NCBI RefSeq assembly: GCF_024362765.1
Contig: NZ_CP093302.1
Span: 1,518,001 to 1,582,000, forward strand
Reading direction: 5' to 3'
Length of the DNA: 64,000 bases
Source of the DNA: Alkalihalobacillus sp. LMS6
GTDB taxonomy: Bacteria; Bacillota; Bacilli; Bacillales; Bacillaceae_D
The position numbers and the translations under genes are program-made. Positions 33,413-42,289 of the stretch are shown here, one piece after another (positions within the stretch are counted from its first letter, which is position 1; each line of letters opens with the position of its first letter). The notes beneath the pieces are model-generated. The model was not told where the DNA came from and made no database searches. It worked only from the letters and a program-made list of their open reading frames with translations.

Positions 33413-33715
33413 TTATTTTCGAATGTTAAAAGCCGCATTTAATTGACCACGCAACATTTTTTCGCGTACTTCTTGTTTTCGGATCGCTTTTTGTTCCATT
33501 TTACGGATTTCGAACGTTTGCATACCATCTTCCATCTTATTGGCGATATCGACTAGTCGCTCAACATCTAAAAATGAGTATTTTCTTGTTCCGCCTTTTG
33601 AACGTTCTGGAAAAAGGAGCTTTCGTTCTTCATAGTAGCGAATTTTTCTCTCTGTTAAACCGGTTAGTTCGCTAACCATTCCAATGGTAATCACTTTTTT
33701 ATCTTTATAAGACAA
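33413..33715 (-). CDS. tnrA: nitrogen regulator TnrA (MerR family)
   Basis: A 100-residue MerR-type regulator: [26 protein letters not shown] is the winged HTH, followed by [30 protein letters not shown], which is nearly the B. subtilis TnrA sequence, and a C-terminal helix ending in [10 protein letters not shown], the glutamine-synthetase interaction tail. TnrA activates or represses nitrogen genes when glutamine is scarce. GlnR is similar but has a longer, different C-terminus. The TTG at 33715 has GGTGGAG at 5 bp; GTG at 33730 is an in-frame alternative. A perfect TnrA/GlnR box upstream suggests autoregulation. Confidence 0.92.
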   Translation of the reverse strand: MSYKDKKVITIGMVSELTGLTERKIRYYEERKLLFPERSKGGTRKYSFLDVERLVDIANKMEDGMQTFEIRKMEQKAIRKQEVREKMLRGQLNAAFNIRK

Positions 33716-33796
33716 CCCTCTCCACCTCACAATTGAGTTTACGCATGATTGTTGTGTAATAATATATCATAGCTTGGGAATGAGTGTGAATAAAAT

Positions 33797-33813
33797 TGTT
33801 AGATTATCTAACA
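33797..33813. promoter_or_regulatory. TnrA/GlnR operator
   Basis: TGTTAGATTATCTAACA is an exact match to TGTNA-N7-TNACA and a near-perfect palindrome. Its centre is about 50-55 bp upstream of the likely tnrA transcription start (-10 near 33759-33767 on minus), the spacing used for TnrA activation. It could also influence the divergent gene at 33893. Confidence 0.8.
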
Positions 33814-33892
33814 TGAGTGATTTTTATATTTTAATTGCCGAACCTTTTCAGAATGTGTAGACTATTGGTAGAACACAATAGGAGGAAGAACG

Positions 33893-34186
33893 TTGAGAAA
33901 GCATAGATGGTTAATTGGGGTGGCGGTTAGTTTATTAATTGTCATTGTAGGTTTTGTCATTCAAGTAGAATACGGGGCTGAAGACTCCGAACGAGTAATT
34001 GTTGATTATACGCTAAATTTATATAGTGCTCCTGAATGTTTTGATGAAGCTGGTTTCACAAATAATATTAGCGAGATGACTTACGGAGATGTAGAAAGTG
34101 GGACTGAATTTCTACCAGAGTCCAGTTGTACGGCAATGGAATTTCAAACATCAAGAGGTCCTTTATGGTTTGCGTGGTTTATGTAA
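33893..34186 (+). CDS. small secreted or membrane-anchored hypothetical protein
   Basis: A 97-residue protein with an N-terminal signal/anchor (RWLIGVAVSLLIVIVGFVI) and an acidic extracytoplasmic part with two cysteines (Cys51 and Cys80 approximately), which could form a disulfide. TTG start 7 bp after GGAGG. Divergent from tnrA with the TnrA/GlnR box between. No family recognised. Confidence 0.6.
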   Translation: MRKHRWLIGVAVSLLIVIVGFVIQVEYGAEDSERVIVDYTLNLYSAPECFDEAGFTNNISEMTYGDVESGTEFLPESSCTAMEFQTSRGPLWFAWFM

Positions 34187-34238
34187 AGGGTTTAATGATG
34201 TGACTGAGCGGTAATAGGATTGTAAGGAGGTTTTGTAC

Positions 34239-34397
34239 ATGACAAAAAAAGATTGGAAAGCCATTCAAGACCGAGATTTAAAAGAGTCTCCTTATGACGA
34301 GCTGCCGTTAGATGAAATTAAAAAAGAGGAAAAAGAAGAGCGTAAGAAAAAGGAAACAAAACATAAATCCGATTCAGAAGATGTTCATAAACCATAG
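34239..34397 (+). CDS. small charged hypothetical protein
   Basis: A 52-residue, highly charged protein (MTKKDWKAIQDRDLKE start; Lys/Glu-rich coil in the middle; ends HKP), with a strong ribosome site (TAAGGAGG, 9 bp before ATG) and followed by a terminator. No hydrophobic segment. Composition resembles small spore or stress proteins, but I cannot name it. Confidence 0.6.
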   Translation: MTKKDWKAIQDRDLKESPYDELPLDEIKKEEKEERKKKETKHKSDSEDVHKP

Positions 34398-34405
34398 TTG
34401 ATGTT

Positions 34406-34456
34406 AAAAGCGACTGTTTACTTCTATTTACAGAAGAAAAACGGACGCTTTTTTTT
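34406..34456 (+). terminator. terminator after the 52-residue gene
   Basis: AAAAGCG pairs with CGCTTTT around an inner CTTCT/AGAAG stem, followed by a run of T. Confidence 0.65.
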
Positions 34457-34552
34457 GTAGAAAGGTGCTAGAGCGGTGGCTTATAAAAAAGGATTATGAT
34501 ATTATGAATAATTAAAATAGAGAAGTAAAAAATGGAGAGTGGGGAACGTAAC

Positions 34553-35923
34553 GTGAAAGTAGCAAAGTTTGGTGGCTCCTCTGTTGCAAATGCTGAACAG
34601 ATTCGCAAAGTAGCCGCAATTATTCAGGCAGATTCATCTAGAAAAATTGTCGTTGTATCCGCACCAGGGAAAAGAACAAAGGCAGATGTAAAAACAACGG
34701 ATTTATTAATTGAATTGGCACAATATTGCATTGGAAATAATGAGCAAGCTAAAGAACAAACGTTAAACAAAGTAGTAAACCGTTATGCAGAAATGGTCTC
34801 GGATTTAGGCTTGCAAGAAGATATTAAAGAAGAAATTTATCATGACTTAAAAGTACGTATGAACGCATATTATGCAAACGAACATCAGCTGATGGACGCT
34901 TTAAAAGCGAGTGGGGAAGATAATAATGCAAAGTTAATCGCAGCATACTTTCAATCAATTGGCATGAATGCGACTTACATAAATCCTAAAGATGCTGGTC
35001 TACTTGTGAGCGATGAACCGGGTAATGCTCAAGTATTGCCGGTAGCTTATGAACGGTTAAATGAATTGCGACAACAAGAAGGCGTCATTGTGTTTCCTGG
35101 TTTCTTCGGGTTTTCAGAAACAGGAACGCTCGTAACATTCCCTCGCGGTGGTTCGGATATTACAGGTGCGATCTTAGCAGCTGCAGTACAAGCGGATCTT
35201 TATGAGAATTTCACAGACGTTGATTCTGTTTACGCAGCCAATCCAACAATTGTTGAAGATCCTTTTGAAATAAAAAAAATGACGTATCGCGAAATGCGAG
35301 AACTTTCTTATGCAGGCTTTAGTGTCTTTCATGATGAAGCACTGATTCCAGCATTTCGAAACGGTATTCCAGTTTGTGTGAAAAATACAAACAACCCCAA
35401 AAGTGAAGGAACGCTCATTGTGGCTGAACGCGAACCTTTTGATGATCCTGTTATTGGAATTGCTGCTGATGAAGGATTTGCGACGATTTATGTACGCAAA
35501 TATTTGATGAACAGAGAAGTAGGCTTTGGTCGCAGACTGCTTGAAATATTAGAAGATCAATCGATCTCCTATGAACACATTCCATCAGGTATTGATGATA
35601 CAAGTGTGATCATTCGCGAAAGTCAGTTAACAGATGGTGTGGAAGAACAAATTTCAGCGCGTATCAAAACAGAGCTGGCTGTTGATGACGTCCACATCGA
35701 AAGAGGATTTGCGATGGTGATGTTAGTTGGAGAAGGGATGCACAACTCCATCGGTGTCATTGCACGAGCCTCGGCTGCGTTATCACGAAAAGGAGTTAAC
35801 ATTGAAATGATTAACCAAGGCTCTTCTGAAACGAGCTTGGTGTTTGGGATTCATCAAAAAGATGCGGATGTTGCCGTGCAAGAACTGTACCACGAATTTT
35901 TTGGCAGTCGCGTGCCTGTCTAA
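34553..35923 (+). CDS. thrD: aspartate kinase (YclM/ThrD type)
   Basis: A 456-residue monofunctional aspartokinase, catalysing the first step from aspartate to Lys, Met and Thr. KVAKFGGSS at the N-terminus is the ATP-binding segment; ASGEDNNAKLIAAYF, FPGFFGFS, GGSDITGA and the YENFTDVDSVY motif follow. Two ACT domains (about residues 310-456, ending with a NIEMINQGSSE motif) bind the effector. It is closest to B. subtilis YclM (AK III, Thr/Lys feedback) rather than DapG or LysC. The GTG at 34553 aligns with the family N-terminus; the ATG at 34532 would add seven atypical residues. No lysine riboswitch or T-box is seen upstream. Strong terminator downstream. Confidence 0.93.
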   Translation: MKVAKFGGSSVANAEQIRKVAAIIQADSSRKIVVVSAPGKRTKADVKTTDLLIELAQYCIGNNEQAKEQTLNKVVNRYAEMVSDLGLQEDIKEEIYHDLKVRMNAYYANEHQLMDALKASGEDNNAKLIAAYFQSIGMNATYINPKDAGLLVSDEPGNAQVLPVAYERLNELRQQEGVIVFPGFFGFSETGTLVTFPRGGSDITGAILAAAVQADLYENFTDVDSVYAANPTIVEDPFEIKKMTYREMRELSYAGFSVFHDEALIPAFRNGIPVCVKNTNNPKSEGTLIVAEREPFDDPVIGIAADEGFATIYVRKYLMNREVGFGRRLLEILEDQSISYEHIPSGIDDTSVIIRESQLTDGVEEQISARIKTELAVDDVHIERGFAMVMLVGEGMHNSIGVIARASAALSRKGVNIEMINQGSSETSLVFGIHQKDADVAVQELYHEFFGSRVPV

Positions 35924-35935
35924 TCGTTAAAAGAA

Positions 35936-35978
35936 AAAACTTTATGAATGAGGGGTGCTCATTCATAAAGTTTTTTTT
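35936..35978. terminator. terminator between thrD and the Nav channel
   Basis: A 15-pair perfect stem (AACTTTATGAATGAG) with a five-base loop is followed by eight T. Confidence 0.9.
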
Positions 35979-35999
35979 GCTAGCTTTTGCTAAATCGAT

Positions 36000-36803
36000 T
36001 TAAGAATGGTTTTGTTTTTTTAACTCAGCTTGGATTGATTCAAGCTGCTGTTCAATGCGTTTTAACTCACTGACTGATACAGATACCTGTTTATTTGCCG
36101 GGTCCTCTTCCTCTTCAGAGTCATTTGCTTTTTCAACATTATTGACAATTACACCAATAAATAAGTTGAAAATAATAAAGGTTCCTATTAGTACAAAGGA
36201 AACAAAGTAAATCCAGATCCACTGGTTGTATGCCATTAACGGGCGCATAATGCCGCTTGACCACGAATCTAACGTAACAATTTGAAATAAGGTTAAGATC
36301 GTCCGTTGTAAATTCCCGAAATACTCAGGTGCAATATCACTGAAAAGCATCGTTCCAATCACAGCAAATATGTATAAAAAGATCCCCATTAAAAACAAAA
36401 TATTGCCAAGGGATGGGATGGTCATGACTAAAGCATCGACTAACCGTCTTAGAGATGGAATAACTGAAATCGCTCTTAAGACACGCAGCACGCGCAACAC
36501 ACGTAAAACCGTAACGAAATGTCCGCCAGTGAATAAATGCCCAGCTAAAATAATGAGTGTATCGAACCAGTTCCAGCCGCTCTTAAAAAAGGAACGTACT
36601 GAGGTTGAAAAAAACCGCATCACAATCTCAATTGTAAAAATCCATAGCAAAATGCGATCGGCGTAATGAAAAAAAGTTTGATGATCTTGATAAATGTGGT
36701 CGTATGTTTCCACTCCGACTAAAATGGCGTTAATAACGATTAAACTAATAACCGTTATTTGAAATGCCTTATGGTTAACAATTTGATAAAGCTTATTTTT
36801 CAA
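36000..36803 (-). CDS. NaChBac-family voltage-gated ion channel
   Basis: A 267-residue single-domain 6TM channel. S4 carries four arginines at every third position (residues 101-110, VLRVLRVLRVLR), then the S4-S5 linker with RR, the S5-pore-S6 unit with the filter TLDSWSSG at residues 177-184, and an acidic, coiled-coil C-terminal tail (residues 225-265). NaChBac and NavAb have Glu at the first filter position (TLESW); here it is Asp179. In alkaliphilic Bacillus these channels carry sodium inward for pH homeostasis and motility. TTG start. The filter change leaves ion selectivity open. Confidence 0.92.
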   Translation of the reverse strand: MKNKLYQIVNHKAFQITVISLIVINAILVGVETYDHIYQDHQTFFHYADRILLWIFTIEIVMRFFSTSVRSFFKSGWNWFDTLIILAGHLFTGGHFVTVLRVLRVLRVLRAISVIPSLRRLVDALVMTIPSLGNILFLMGIFLYIFAVIGTMLFSDIAPEYFGNLQRTILTLFQIVTLDSWSSGIMRPLMAYNQWIWIYFVSFVLIGTFIIFNLFIGVIVNNVEKANDSEEEEDPANKQVSVSVSELKRIEQQLESIQAELKKQNHS

Positions 36804-36931
36804 ACCTGCCTTCTCCCCTCAATTCTCTTCCGTCATCATAGCAAGAAAAAAGTTGAAGGGGAAGAATAAACCATTGTACGCTAGGGCTATTACAAGAGTT
36901 GAAAAGTTATGGCAAAGGATATGAATGATCA

Positions 36932-37684
36932 ATGAAAACAATATGGGTAACAGGTGCATCAAGCGGTGTCGGAGAACAAATTTGTGAACAACTTAAAGGA
37001 CGCGATGTTCAAGTTGTGAAACTAGCAAGAAGGTATGGAACGTTACAAAAGATAGATAAAGGGACGTATACATGTGCAATGGATCTGACCGATGTCCATT
37101 CTATTCATTCGAGTGTAAGCCAGTTGTATGATGCAAATTTACAGCCGGATGTACTGATTAATAACGCTGGGATCGGTCGTTTTGCCTCATCGTGGGATCT
37201 TTCTGACGATGATGTTCAGACAATGTTTCAATTAAATATGATTGGTGTGATTCAGCTTACCAATCGTGTGGTGCCGCATATGAAAAAGAACAAATCAGGA
37301 CATATTATTCAGCTTGCCTCTTTAGCGGGAAAAGTGGCTACTGCTAAAGCAAGTGTGTACGCAGGAACAAAACATGCCTTGCTTGGTTATTCTAACGGGT
37401 TAAGATTAGAATTAAAACCATATCATGTAAGCGTATCTGTTATTAACCCAGGCCCAATTGACACACCTTTCTTACAAGCAGCAGATAAAACCGGCTCTTA
37501 CAGTGACAATATGGGTGCTCATTTGCTACAGGCAGATCAAGTAGCGGAGCGAGTCATTCAGACTTTAGAAACAAAGAAACGTGAAGTGAACCTTCCTCGA
37601 GTATTGGGGATTTTAGGGAAGCTATATCAACTAGCTCCACATTTTATTGAAGGAATTGGAAAGCCCTTTTTCTATAAAAAATAA
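36932..37684 (+). CDS. short-chain dehydrogenase/reductase
   Basis: A 250-residue classical SDR. NAD(P)-binding TGASSGVGEQ, the NNAGIG motif near residue 85, catalytic Ser in IIQLASLAG, and YAGTK (Tyr and Lys) near residue 149; the PGPIDTPF segment follows. The LARR after the second strand suggests NADPH preference. C-terminal helix APHFIEGIGKPFFYKK resembles DltE-like/YqjQ proteins. Substrate unknown. Gap of about 120 bp upstream; no ribosome site beyond AAAGGA is obvious. Confidence 0.85.
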   Translation: MKTIWVTGASSGVGEQICEQLKGRDVQVVKLARRYGTLQKIDKGTYTCAMDLTDVHSIHSSVSQLYDANLQPDVLINNAGIGRFASSWDLSDDDVQTMFQLNMIGVIQLTNRVVPHMKKNKSGHIIQLASLAGKVATAKASVYAGTKHALLGYSNGLRLELKPYHVSVSVINPGPIDTPFLQAADKTGSYSDNMGAHLLQADQVAERVIQTLETKKREVNLPRVLGILGKLYQLAPHFIEGIGKPFFYKK

Positions 37685-37851
37685 CCACCACCGCCTACAT
37701 ATTGTTTAATTCATTTTTTAACCAATCTTAAAACGTCCAGTTCCTTTAAAAAGAAGCACTTTTGGCTTTTTCTTTGAATAGCATAGGTTAGGAGTGAGGA
37801 AATGTAGGGTTGCATCAGGACCGTTACATTCCAGAAGGAGCTGGTAATGAG

Positions 37852-39702
37852 ATGTGCGGGATTACAGGGTGGATTGATTGGCGACGAGACTTAAGGAAAG
37901 AACAAAAAGAAATTAAACAAATGGCACAGACGCTAAACCGAAGAGGGCCTGATGCACTAGAAACGTGGACTAATCAGCACGTAGCGTTTGGTCATGCACG
38001 GTTAATCGTGGTTGATCCTGAAGGTGGGGTTCAGCCAATGACAAAAACAGTCAATGGAAAGACCTATACAATTGTCTATAATGGTGAATTGTACAACACA
38101 GAAGAGATTCGGGGAGAGTTAGCGAAAAAGGAGCACACTTTTTCTGGTCATTCCGATACAGAAGTCTTGCTGAAATCTTATATTCAATGGAAAGAGGCAT
38201 GCGTAGAGAAATTTAATGGGATCTTCGCATTTGCGATTTGGGAGCATGAAACAAAGTCATTATTTATGGCAAGAGATCGAGTAGGTGTGAAACCATTATT
38301 TTATACCGTTCGTGACGGGTTTTTACTATTTGGCTCTGAATTGAAAAGTTTATTGGCTCACCGAGATATAGAGCCAGTTGTTGACAGGCTTGGGTTGGCA
38401 GATGTAATGGGTTTAGCTCCATCAAGAACGCCAGGGCATGGAATTTTCAAAAACATTCATGAATTAAAACCTGCTCATTTTTTAACGTATAAAAAAGAAG
38501 AGCTCGTGTTACGTAGATATTGGCAGTTAAAAAGCGAAGCACATACGCATTCCGTTGACGAGACCGCTCAACATATTCGACTGCTTTTAGAAGACATTGT
38601 AGCAAGACAATTATTTGCTGATGTTCCTGTAGGCATGTTTTTATCAGGTGGTATTGATTCGAGTGCTCTTACGGCGTTAGCAGCAAATCATTATAAAAAA
38701 GAAGGAAAAGGAAGCATTTCTTCTTATTCTGTTGACTATGAAGAAAACGATAAATATTTTAAAGCGAGTGCCTTTCAGCCAAATGCTGATGGTGAATGGA
38801 TTAAAAAGGTCTCAAAGCATTGTCAGACCGACCACAAAAACTGTGTGATCCAAAACATTCAGCTAGCAGAATTGTTAAAAGAAGCGGTCCTCGTAAGAGA
38901 TACTCCGGGAATGGCAGATGTCGATTCGTCTTTGCTATGGTTTTGTAAAGAAATCAAACAAGACGTGACGGTTGGCTTATCAGGCGAATGTGCTGACGAA
39001 ATCTTTGGAGGGTATCCGTGGTTTCATAAGCCCGAGGTGATGAATATTGATGGCTTTCCGTGGATGAGATCCATTGATGAGCGCAATGCATTATTAAAGC
39101 CTGAATGGAGAAAGAAACTCGATCTAAAAAATTATGTGTATGACCGCTATACAGAGACCATTAAGGATGTACCAACCTTTGCACTGGACTCAAAAGAAGA
39201 AGCTAGGAGACGAGAAATCTCCTATTTAAATATGATCTGGTTTATGACAAACTTGCTTGACCGAAAAGATCGTATGAGTATGGGCGCATCCCTTGAAGTG
39301 CGGGTGCCGTTTTCTGATCATCGGCTTATTGAGTATGTTTGGAATGTTCCATGGGAAATGAAAGTCCATGGTGGACGTGAAAAAGGGATTTTGCGTAAAG
39401 CCCTTGAAGGGTTACTTCCAGATGATGTGTTGTACCGTAAGAAAAGCCCGTATCCGAAAACCCATCATCCTGATTATACAAATGCCGTTACAAAAGAAAT
39501 TCAGGCGATTGCGCAGCAAAGTGATTCGCCCCTGTTTGATTTTATCGAGCGCAAACAATTAAAGGACCTTGCGGATACAGGTGGTTTTGATACTGGTAAA
39601 CCGTATTTTGGTCAGCTTATGGCTGGACCGCAACTACTTGCTCATTTCGTGCAAATGGACTTCTGGCTTAAACATTATCACATAAAAATTGAAGACTCAT
39701 AA
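37852..39702 (+). CDS. asnB: glutamine-hydrolysing asparagine synthetase
   Basis: A 616-residue class II amidotransferase. The start at 37852 gives MCGITGW so that Cys2 becomes the N-terminal nucleophile; the in-frame ATG at 37810 would bury it and is rejected. The glutaminase domain (residues 1-200) has NGELYN and GHSDTEV; the synthetase domain has the PP-loop LSGGIDSSALTALA and ends with RKKSPYPKTHHP. It makes asparagine from aspartate and glutamine. B. subtilis has AsnB, AsnO and AsnH; length and the KTHHP segment fit AsnB/AsnO, but which one is not decidable. Confidence 0.92.
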   Translation: MCGITGWIDWRRDLRKEQKEIKQMAQTLNRRGPDALETWTNQHVAFGHARLIVVDPEGGVQPMTKTVNGKTYTIVYNGELYNTEEIRGELAKKEHTFSGHSDTEVLLKSYIQWKEACVEKFNGIFAFAIWEHETKSLFMARDRVGVKPLFYTVRDGFLLFGSELKSLLAHRDIEPVVDRLGLADVMGLAPSRTPGHGIFKNIHELKPAHFLTYKKEELVLRRYWQLKSEAHTHSVDETAQHIRLLLEDIVARQLFADVPVGMFLSGGIDSSALTALAANHYKKEGKGSISSYSVDYEENDKYFKASAFQPNADGEWIKKVSKHCQTDHKNCVIQNIQLAELLKEAVLVRDTPGMADVDSSLLWFCKEIKQDVTVGLSGECADEIFGGYPWFHKPEVMNIDGFPWMRSIDERNALLKPEWRKKLDLKNYVYDRYTETIKDVPTFALDSKEEARRREISYLNMIWFMTNLLDRKDRMSMGASLEVRVPFSDHRLIEYVWNVPWEMKVHGGREKGILRKALEGLLPDDVLYRKKSPYPKTHHPDYTNAVTKEIQAIAQQSDSPLFDFIERKQLKDLADTGGFDTGKPYFGQLMAGPQLLAHFVQMDFWLKHYHIKIEDS

Positions 39703-39707
39703 AAATG

Positions 39708-39735
39708 ATGACCAGGAATTTGTTTCCCTGGTCTC
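39708..39735. terminator. bidirectional terminator after asnB
   Basis: GACCAGG pairs with CCTGGTC across a ten-base loop; the stop of the convergent VTT gene lies at its edge. The T-run is short. Confidence 0.55.
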
Positions 39736-40357
39736 ATTTAGGTTGTCGCTTGGTCCAAAGACGATAGGAAATATAAACAAGCGCTAAAAATAAAGCATAA
39801 AAGAACGCGACAAGAATTAAACCGCTAGGGTTATGGATAATGGTATGTCCGACGGAAGCAAATAAAATCATCGAGGGCATTTTCCCTAAAGAGGATGCCA
39901 CAATATACTGTGTTGTGGAAACACGACTTAAAGCAGAATATGCATTTACAAGAATAGAAGGGACTATTGGGACCAATCTCGTAATAAATATAGTCATGAA
40001 CGCATTTTTTTCAAATAACATCGTAACTCTTGAAGTAACTTGAAAGCGGTGAATCAACTTCAAGCCAATATCTTGATAGGCGTACCGAATAAACACAAAA
40101 AAGAGAATGGATGCCATAGATGAGCCCGCCCAAGTGACGAAACTACCTAGATAGGGTCCGTATGCAGCGCCAATTAAGCCTCCAATGATTGGATAAGGAA
40201 TGATCGGGAATAAAGAGAATAATGTTGCAATCGATGTCGTCAAAACAATTGATTGATCTCCAAGTGTTTCGATAAAATATAGGAAATCATCTTGAAAACG
40301 AAAAACTAGAATTCCTAGCCCTAAAAAGATAAGAAAAACGACGATCTTTTTTTTCAT
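39734..40357 (-). CDS. VTT domain (TVP38/TMEM64, DedA-like) membrane protein
   Basis: A 207-residue membrane protein of the TVP38/TMEM64 family. The FSLFPIIPYPIIGGLIGAAYGPYLGSF segment (near residue 55) matches the family's VPx-P-(x)n-G-x-x-x-G-x-x-x-G pattern, and LIHRFQV...FITRLVPIVPSILVN is the conserved F-x-x-R-x-x-P motif. DedA/VTT proteins move lipids such as undecaprenyl phosphate or handle membrane potential; the substrate here is unknown. Good ribosome site (GAGGTG). Confidence 0.85.
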   Translation of the reverse strand: MKKKIVVFLIFLGLGILVFRFQDDFLYFIETLGDQSIVLTTSIATLFSLFPIIPYPIIGGLIGAAYGPYLGSFVTWAGSSMASILFFVFIRYAYQDIGLKLIHRFQVTSRVTMLFEKNAFMTIFITRLVPIVPSILVNAYSALSRVSTTQYIVASSLGKMPSMILFASVGHTIIHNPSGLILVAFFYALFLALVYISYRLWTKRQPK

Positions 40358-40426
40358 AATTCACCTCAGTATTTATGGTCGTCAACTCTTATTTTAGCAA
40401 ATACATAAAGATAGGAGGCGGGAACG

Positions 40427-40738
40427 ATGAGTTTAATTTTTGACAATATCTATGAAGTAGTCCGGCAGATCCCAAAAGGAGAAGTGGCATCATATGGACA
40501 AATTGCAGCGATTTTAGAAGCACCACGTAGTGCAAGAGTGGTTGGCTGGGCGATGCAGCAGGCACCTGATGATGTACCAGCCCATCGAGTCTTAAAAAAA
40601 GATGGCTCCTTAAATGACCATCTTGTTTTTAATCATCTTTATTCACAGAAAGAGCTGCTAAAAGAAGAAGGGGTTCAATTTCAAGAAGATGGTCGAGTGA
40701 ACATGAAAGGACATAGCTGGATGGGTCCAATAGTTTAA
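40427..40738 (+). CDS. alkyltransferase-like protein (MGMT family without catalytic Cys)
   Basis: A 103-residue protein with the methyltransferase DNA-binding domain: IPKGEVASYGQIAAIL and ARVVGWAMQQ. The active-site motif PCHR of O6-alkylguanine transferases is PAHR here, so it cannot transfer an alkyl group but would bind O6-alkylguanine lesions and hand them to nucleotide-excision repair, as ATL proteins do (usually PWHR). Good ribosome site (AGGAGG). Its stop codon is part of the sigma-B-like -35 of the next operon. Confidence 0.88.
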   Translation: MSLIFDNIYEVVRQIPKGEVASYGQIAAILEAPRSARVVGWAMQQAPDDVPAHRVLKKDGSLNDHLVFNHLYSQKELLKEEGVQFQEDGRVNMKGHSWMGPIV

Positions 40739-40757
40739 GGTCGCTGAATAAGGGTAT
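40733..40757 (+). promoter_or_regulatory. sigma-B promoter of the plus-strand carotenoid operon
   Basis: GTTTAA, 13-bp spacer, GGGTAT is an exact match to the consensus GTTTAA-N12/14-GGGTAT. The expected start, near 40764, gives a ~30-nt leader to the first desaturase gene. The -35 includes the TAA stop of the upstream gene. Confidence 0.8.
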
Positions 40758-40795
40758 TAAAAAAGAGAAATTTGTTTAAGAATTAGGGTGAATAA

Positions 40796-42289
40796 ATGAA
40801 GAAAATTATTGTGATTGGTGCTGGACCGGGCGGACTGGCAACAGCGCTTTTATTAGCCGGTAAAGGGTATCGAGTAAAAGTAGTTGAAAAACAAGGTTAC
40901 GTTGGTGGGCGGACTTCAAGTTTCAATCAAGATGGCTTTGTATTTGATCGTGGTCCAACATTTTTTAGCATGCCTCATCTACTGGAAGACATTTTTTCTG
41001 AAGTTGGGCGTAACTTATCAGACTACTTAACGCTAAAAGAAGTGGACCCGCTTTATAAATTGCAGTTTACTGATGTGTCGTTTGCGCCAAATCGAAATGA
41101 ACAGCAAACGTATAACGAAATCGAGCGCTTGTTTCCAGGAAACGGAGAAGGCTACTTACGATTTATGACGGAAACAAGAGAGAAAATGAATGCTTTAATG
41201 CCACTTCTGCAAAATAAGCATGATTCTCTCCTTGATTATACGAGATTACGAGCTTTAAAAGCTTTACCGAGTCTATCGTTAGGGAAAACACTCTATGATG
41301 AGTTAAGCAAATATTTTACAGATGAACGCTTGAAGCTATCGTTTACGTTTCAATCAAAATATTTAGGGATGTCCCCGTGGGAATGCCCAGGAGCTTTTAG
41401 TATTTTATCCTTTATGGAACATGAGTATGGGATTTTTCATCCTGTTGGTGGGGTGAACCAAATTACAAAAGCTTTAGCAACAGCTTTTCAAGAATTAGGT
41501 GGCGAAATCGAATTAAATCGTGCTGTGAAGAAGATTGTTGTGAAAAATGGTCGTGCGCAAGGTTTAGCGTATGAAGATGGGGAGCAAGAAGAAACGGACG
41601 AGCTCGTTATTAATGCAGATTTTGCTCATGCGATGAGCAACTTAGTTGACGATCAGCATTTAAAGAAATACAAGACTCCCAAATTAGAGAATAAAAAATA
41701 TTCTTGTTCAACGTTTATGATTTACGCAAATGTGGAAAAAGTGTACAACGAGCATCATCATACGGTTGTTTTTTCTGAAGACTACAAAAAAAATGTTGAA
41801 GAAATTACTGGATCAAAAACATTATCTGCAGATCCATCAATTTACATCCATAATCCGATCGTAACAGATGACACGCTCGCACCTAAAGGGAAATCACCAT
41901 TATATTTGCTAGCTCCTGTCCCAAACAATTTTAGTCAATTAGATTGGGAAGAACATAAAGAGACGTTTGCGGAACTCATTTTTGATCAAATTGAACGGAA
42001 ATCAACGTTTAAAGATTTAAGGAACCACATTTCATCATATTCCGTAGTTACGCCAACAGACTGGCAGCATCAGTTTAACGTTTATAAAGGTGCCACCTTT
42101 AATCTTGCTCATAACCTTGGTCAAATGATGTACTTCAGACCTCATAATAAATTTGAAGAACTAAAAAATTGCTGGTTAACTGGTGGAGGAACTCATCCAG
42201 GAAGTGGGCTGCCAACCATTTTAGCCTCAGCGACAATTACAGCAAACGGCATTTTTAAAGCGGACAAGAAAGGAATTCTTATAAAATGA
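40796..42289 (+). CDS. CrtI-family carotenoid desaturase (CrtN-like), first copy
   Basis: A 497-residue FAD-dependent desaturase/oxidase. The dinucleotide loop VIGAGPGGLATALLLAG is at the N-terminus, the second family block FVFDRGPTFFSMP follows, and the C-terminal signature reads GGGTHPGSGLPTILASA. Similar to staphylococcal CrtN, it could convert dehydrosqualene (4,4'-diapophytoene) to diaponeurosporene or diapolycopene. Which of the three CrtI paralogues does which step cannot be fixed from sequence. It overlaps the next gene by ATGA and is the first gene after a sigma-B promoter. Confidence 0.85.
   Translation: MKKIIVIGAGPGGLATALLLAGKGYRVKVVEKQGYVGGRTSSFNQDGFVFDRGPTFFSMPHLLEDIFSEVGRNLSDYLTLKEVDPLYKLQFTDVSFAPNRNEQQTYNEIERLFPGNGEGYLRFMTETREKMNALMPLLQNKHDSLLDYTRLRALKALPSLSLGKTLYDELSKYFTDERLKLSFTFQSKYLGMSPWECPGAFSILSFMEHEYGIFHPVGGVNQITKALATAFQELGGEIELNRAVKKIVVKNGRAQGLAYEDGEQEETDELVINADFAHAMSNLVDDQHLKKYKTPKLENKKYSCSTFMIYANVEKVYNEHHHTVVFSEDYKKNVEEITGSKTLSADPSIYIHNPIVTDDTLAPKGKSPLYLLAPVPNNFSQLDWEEHKETFAELIFDQIERKSTFKDLRNHISSYSVVTPTDWQHQFNVYKGATFNLAHNLGQMMYFRPHNKFEELKNCWLTGGGTHPGSGLPTILASATITANGIFKADKKGILIK

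Noticed and set aside
34457-34552. Lysine riboswitch or T-box before the aspartokinase gene
   Set aside because: Only about 95 bp is available after a terminator and none of the conserved aptamer motifs is seen.
37810-37851. Longer start for asparagine synthetase
   Set aside because: It would place 14 residues before the nucleophilic Cys, which must be the mature N-terminus.
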